From contig JALNZH010000139.1 of NCBI GenBank assembly GCA_023229405.1, positions 1-9,096 of the forward strand: a DNA stretch of 9,096 nucleotides. The letters are read 5' to 3'. A model generated the notes under the pieces. The model worked only from the letters and a program-made list of their open reading frames with translations, searched no databases and had not been told where the DNA came from. Each line of letters starts with the position of its first letter. Positions within the stretch are counted from its first letter, which is position 1. Shown piece by piece: positions 6,395-9,096 of the stretch. The stretch is from Bacteroidota bacterium (lineage in GTDB: Bacteria > Bacteroidota > Ignavibacteria > UBA10030 > UBA8401). Made by a program: the position numbers and the translations under genes.

Positions 6395-6423
6395 AGGGAA
6401 GGAATTCGCCCTAATTTTTTTTT
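6395..6423 (+). terminator. weak candidate terminator
   Basis: AGGG (6395-6398) and CCCT (6409-6412) form a short stem, followed two bases later by nine T (6415-6423). The stem is only 4 bp with a 10-nt loop, so termination would be weak; the long T-tract is the main reason to note it. Confidence 0.22.
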
Positions 6424-6473
6424 CGCCACACTTTCGTTGTCATTTCATCTTGTGCATGTGGGAGGTCACTTCC

Positions 6474-6599
6474 ATGGAAAAAACAGCATATCAAAAAATC
6501 AATCGCAATTACCCTGTTTGCATACAACAATCAGTTGGATCAATCAAAAAAGGTAAAAGTGTAGGGCCGGTATACACACTTTCCCATGAATTACCGTGA
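6474..6599 (+). CDS. tentative 41-residue small protein
   Basis: A short frame, MEKTAYQKINRNYPVCIQQ..., ends at TGA. Its support is a very good Shine-Dalgarno site, GGGAGGT (6460-6466), ideally spaced 7 nt before the ATG, and a position 51 nt after a T-tract that could end upstream transcription. The product is basic and hydrophilic, with one Cys and no signal or membrane segment; I recognise no family. Against it: short length, and no coding-bias or homology evidence available here. It could be an unannotated small protein or a leader peptide, or chance. Confidence 0.3.
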   Translation: MEKTAYQKINRNYPVCIQQSVGSIKKGKSVGPVYTLSHELP

Positions 6600-6825
6600 C
6601 TCTGCTGGGAGGGCAAACTACGATATGCGAGTAATAGCATGAGTGTCGTGAAATCAAGACAATTCCTTCAAAATCACTTTGCCGGGAAAGGAAAAGAAAA
6701 CAAACCGTTTTTTCTGATGGCGAGTAGTGAATGGATGAATAATTGAGGGGAGCTAAGGAGTAAAGAGAAAAACAGCATCAATTCAGATACGTTGTGTTGA
6801 TAGTTTTTCAATAATGGGGAACGCG

Positions 6826-9096
6826 ATGTACAAACGAAAAAAGAAAATCGGAGATGATGCTTTAATAGATTCAATACGGCTGGGCGTGATGCCGCCTCTG
6901 TCGGGGCTTGTAGAGATATATGGCCAGGAAATCTCTTCGGCGGCAACGATTGCTTGCCGGGAGGTGAACGAAAGCGGCGGGGTATTGGGAAAGCCGCTTG
7001 AGCTTATTATTGAAGACGATGGCAGTCTTCCGGAAAGCGCAGTTTCGGCTGCCAATACATTGGTAGAACACCACCACTGCGTTGCCTTAGTCGGGAATTT
7101 GTTATCCAACTCTCGAATCGCGGTTGCCTATCGTGTTGCAGAACCGCACAGAATCCCGTACCTCAACTTCTCTTTCTATGAAGGAAGTATTTCAAGCAGA
7201 TACTTCTTTCATTTTGCCGCCCTTCCGAACCAGCAAATAGATAAGATGATACCGTATATGCAAAAACGGTACGGTCCAAAAATGTTTTTTGCAGGAAATA
7301 ATTATGAATGGCCTCGCGGTTCCATTGATGCGGCAAAACGAATATTGGAAAAATCACAAGGGACAATTGTCGGTGAAGAATATTGCCCTATCGGAATTGC
7401 GCTGGACGATATTGAGAGATTGCTGGATGTTGTATCGGAATCCGGTGCCGATGTTTTTGTCCCATACTTTGCAGGAATTGATCAGGTGCATCTCCTGGTT
7501 GCCTTCACAAAAAGAGGTCTGAAAAAACGTATGGCTGTTGTTATGGGACACTATGATGAAGTGATGGCCAGCCATTTGTCTCCAGAGGTTCGGGAGGGAT
7601 TTTATTCCAGCAACACCTATTTTATGAATGTGGCTACTCAGGAAAACCGCCGTTATAAAGAACAACTTCTTGCGCAGTCGGGGATAACCGGTATTTGGCC
7701 CAACGGGAACGGTATACTTACAAACTTTGGCGAGGGAACGTATCTTTGTGTTAAAGCCTTTGCTAAGGCAGCCAATTTGGCCGGATCTGTTGAATCCGAA
7801 GCAGTTGTAAATGCATTGGAAACAATAAGTCTGAACGGTCCTCAAGGAAAAGTGGAGATGGATCACGTAACACATCATGCAAAAGTAAATACCTATTTGT
7901 CACGATGTCAACTGGATGGCACATTTACAATCATAGAGCATTTCGGCGCTATCGATCCGGTGATCCCGGAACGATATAGTAATTTTCAAATGAGCGGACC
8001 GGCTTATTTGGATGAAGATATCCGTATTCAAGCAAGGATGTTGGAACAGATGACGGAGGCGGTGTTTCTGGTAAATGCAAACGGTGGTACCATTGTCTAT
8101 ACCAATCCAAGTTCCGAAAAAATGTTCGGGTATGGCAAAGGGGAATTGATAGGAAAACATGTTTCAACGCTGAACGCACCGACTGATAAAACACCTGAAA
8201 CGATTGCAGAAGAAATCAACAAAATACTTTATCGGAAAGGGATTTGGAACGGGGAAATTCAGAATATCAAGAAAGATGGCACTGTTCTCTGGAGCTCGGC
8301 ATCCATTTCTGCATTTACTCACGCCAGATTCGGTGAAGTGTGGATGTCGGTGTACAGGGATATTACCGGGCGAAAGGCAGCGGAAGTGTCGCTGCACGAT
8401 AATCAAGAATTGTTGAACACCATTTTGGAAAGTCTTCCTGTTGGGCTCTGGATTATTGACGGAGATGGAAAAATATCGTACAGCAATACTGCTGCGCGGA
8501 AAATTTGGGCCGGGGCTCGCTATATTGATATAGAACAGCTTGGTGAATATAAAGGGTGGTGGATAAACAGCGGCAAGCCGATAGGTCCTCATGAATGGGC
8601 GGGTTCTCGTGCCATCGAAAAAGGAGAAACCTCTAACGAAGAGGAGATCGAAATTGAATGTTTCGATGGCACTCACAAAATCATTCTCGATTCCGGTATA
8701 CCGCTCCGAAGGAGTGACGGAAGTATTCGATGCGCGGTTACCATCAACTATGACATTACCGAACGTAAGAAAATAGAAGAAGCACTCCGGAACGCTTTCG
8801 CCTATAATCGGCGTCTTATTGAATCCAGTCTTGATCCGTTGGCCACGATCAGTGCCGAAGGAAAAATTACCGATGTGAATGCCGCAACGGAACGGGTGAC
8901 GGGATTTCACCGTCATGAACTTATTGGAACTGATTTTTCAGATTACTTTACAGAACCAGACAAGGCCAGAGCAGGGTATCAAAAAGCATTTCATGAAGGG
9001 AGTGTTCAGGATTATGCGCTGATTATCCGGCACAAAGATGGCCATCCCACTCCCGTGTTGTATAATGCTTCTGTGTACACTGATGCATCAGGTACG
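6826..9096 (+). CDS. UrtA/AmiC-like ligand-binding domain fused to three or more PAS domains (3' truncated)
   Basis: The frame is open to the window end (757 codons visible). Residues about 16-380 form a type-1 periplasmic-binding fold of the amide/urea/branched-chain amino-acid class: IRLGVMPPLSG, EVNESGGVLGKPL, Y118-E-G, AALPNQQ, NNYEWPRGS (158-166), VVGEEY-like IVGEEYCPIG, then GPQGKVEMDHVTHH (H350-H351) and DGTFTIIEHFG. PAS domains lie at about 405-517 (ending RDITGRK), 530-650 (ending DITERKK) and 662 onward. There is no signal peptide, and no hydrophobic helix between the binding domain and PAS1, so the sensor should be cytosolic, like AmiC. The output domain (kinase, GGDEF or other) is beyond the window. 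The ATG at 6826 has GGGGA 5 nt upstream; an in-frame ATG at 6814 lacks one. It probably senses a small amide, urea or amino-acid-like ligand. Confidence 0.9.
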   Translation, partial: MYKRKKKIGDDALIDSIRLGVMPPLSGLVEIYGQEISSAATIACREVNESGGVLGKPLELIIEDDGSLPESAVSAANTLVEHHHCVALVGNLLSNSRIAVAYRVAEPHRIPYLNFSFYEGSISSRYFFHFAALPNQQIDKMIPYMQKRYGPKMFFAGNNYEWPRGSIDAAKRILEKSQGTIVGEEYCPIGIALDDIERLLDVVSESGADVFVPYFAGIDQVHLLVAFTKRGLKKRMAVVMGHYDEVMASHLSPEVREGFYSSNTYFMNVATQENRRYKEQLLAQSGITGIWPNGNGILTNFGEGTYLCVKAFAKAANLAGSVESEAVVNALETISLNGPQGKVEMDHVTHHAKVNTYLSRCQLDGTFTIIEHFGAIDPVIPERYSNFQMSGPAYLDEDIRIQARMLEQMTEAVFLVNANGGTIVYTNPSSEKMFGYGKGELIGKHVSTLNAPTDKTPETIAEEINKILYRKGIWNGEIQNIKKDGTVLWSSASISAFTHARFGEVWMSVYRDITGRKAAEVSLHDNQELLNTILESLPVGLWIIDGDGKISYSNTAARKIWAGARYIDIEQLGEYKGWWINSGKPIGPHEWAGSRAIEKGETSNEEEIEIECFDGTHKIILDSGIPLRRSDGSIRCAVTINYDITERKKIEEALRNAFAYNRRLIESSLDPLATISAEGKITDVNAATERVTGFHRHELIGTDFSDYFTEPDKARAGYQKAFHEGSVQDYALIIRHKDGHPTPVLYNASVYTDASGT

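Larger units (their letters stand above)
5790..6825. other. about 1 kb intergenic region rich in small hairpins
   Basis: Between the TM2 gene and the sensor gene lie roughly 1,036 nt with no convincing large gene. The 115-codon frame at 5998-6345 has no ribosome binding site, an erratic composition and runs through two hairpins. The region contains the nested inverted repeat at 5864-5940, hairpins at 5997-6016, 6050-6072, 6273-6290 and 6361-6377, a nine-T tract at 6415-6423 and one tentative small ORF. CTGCAA occurs at 6302, 6309 and 6361, plus its complement at 6372. I could not identify a confident promoter for the sensor gene. Confidence 0.5.

Noticed and set aside
8164..8916. 250-codon minus-strand frame
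   Set aside because: It lies entirely opposite the PAS domains of the sensor gene, whose plus-strand frame has clear motifs (DITGRK, DITERKK); the antisense product has no recognisable domain.

Overview
The window looks like a chromosomal stretch from a Gram-negative bacterium of the Bacteroidota/Chlorobiota/Ignavibacteriota neighbourhood. This rests on gene content seen by eye: a TM2 protein with a conserved N-terminal extension beside a DUF2752 protein, an exported M28 peptidase with a PA insert, a TPR signalling protein, a lipoprotein and a PAS-rich sensor. Several genes have clear Shine-Dalgarno sites (GAGGAG, GGAGG), which is more like Chlorobiota/Ignavibacteriota than core Bacteroidetes. 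The taxonomic placement is inference only. I see no rRNA, tRNA, CRISPR array, transposase or integrase.

Layout. 3-365: 3' end of an unidentified tail-anchored protein. 455-739: small lipoprotein with a GCN4-like coiled coil, followed by a strong intrinsic terminator (769-795). 796-1129: non-coding, with two tandem palindromic elements. 1130-1648 (minus): PAP2-family membrane phosphatase with all three signature motifs. 1841-3379: exported TPR protein (seven repeats at an exact 40-residue period), then a membrane helix, a coiled coil and a C-terminal CxxC...CxxC module. 3478-5789: probable operon of an M28 metallopeptidase, a DUF2752 protein (4-nt ATGA overlap) and a TM2 protein. 5790-6825: about 1 kb without a convincing large gene, holding several inverted repeats (the best is a nested 77-nt three-way-junction fold) and one tentative 41-aa ORF. 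6826-9096 (runs off the end): UrtA/AmiC-like ligand-binding domain fused to at least three PAS domains, with no signal peptide or membrane segment.

Functional reading. Two proteins are signalling devices with unusual architecture: the TPR/membrane/Cys-module protein, and the apparently cytosolic small-molecule-binding PAS sensor whose output domain lies beyond the window. The M28/DUF2752/TM2 operon is an envelope unit; the job of the two small membrane proteins is unknown. I do not see a defence or mobile system. The best candidates for something undescribed are the structured element at 5864-5940, the Cys-module TPR protein and the cytosolic sensor fusion.
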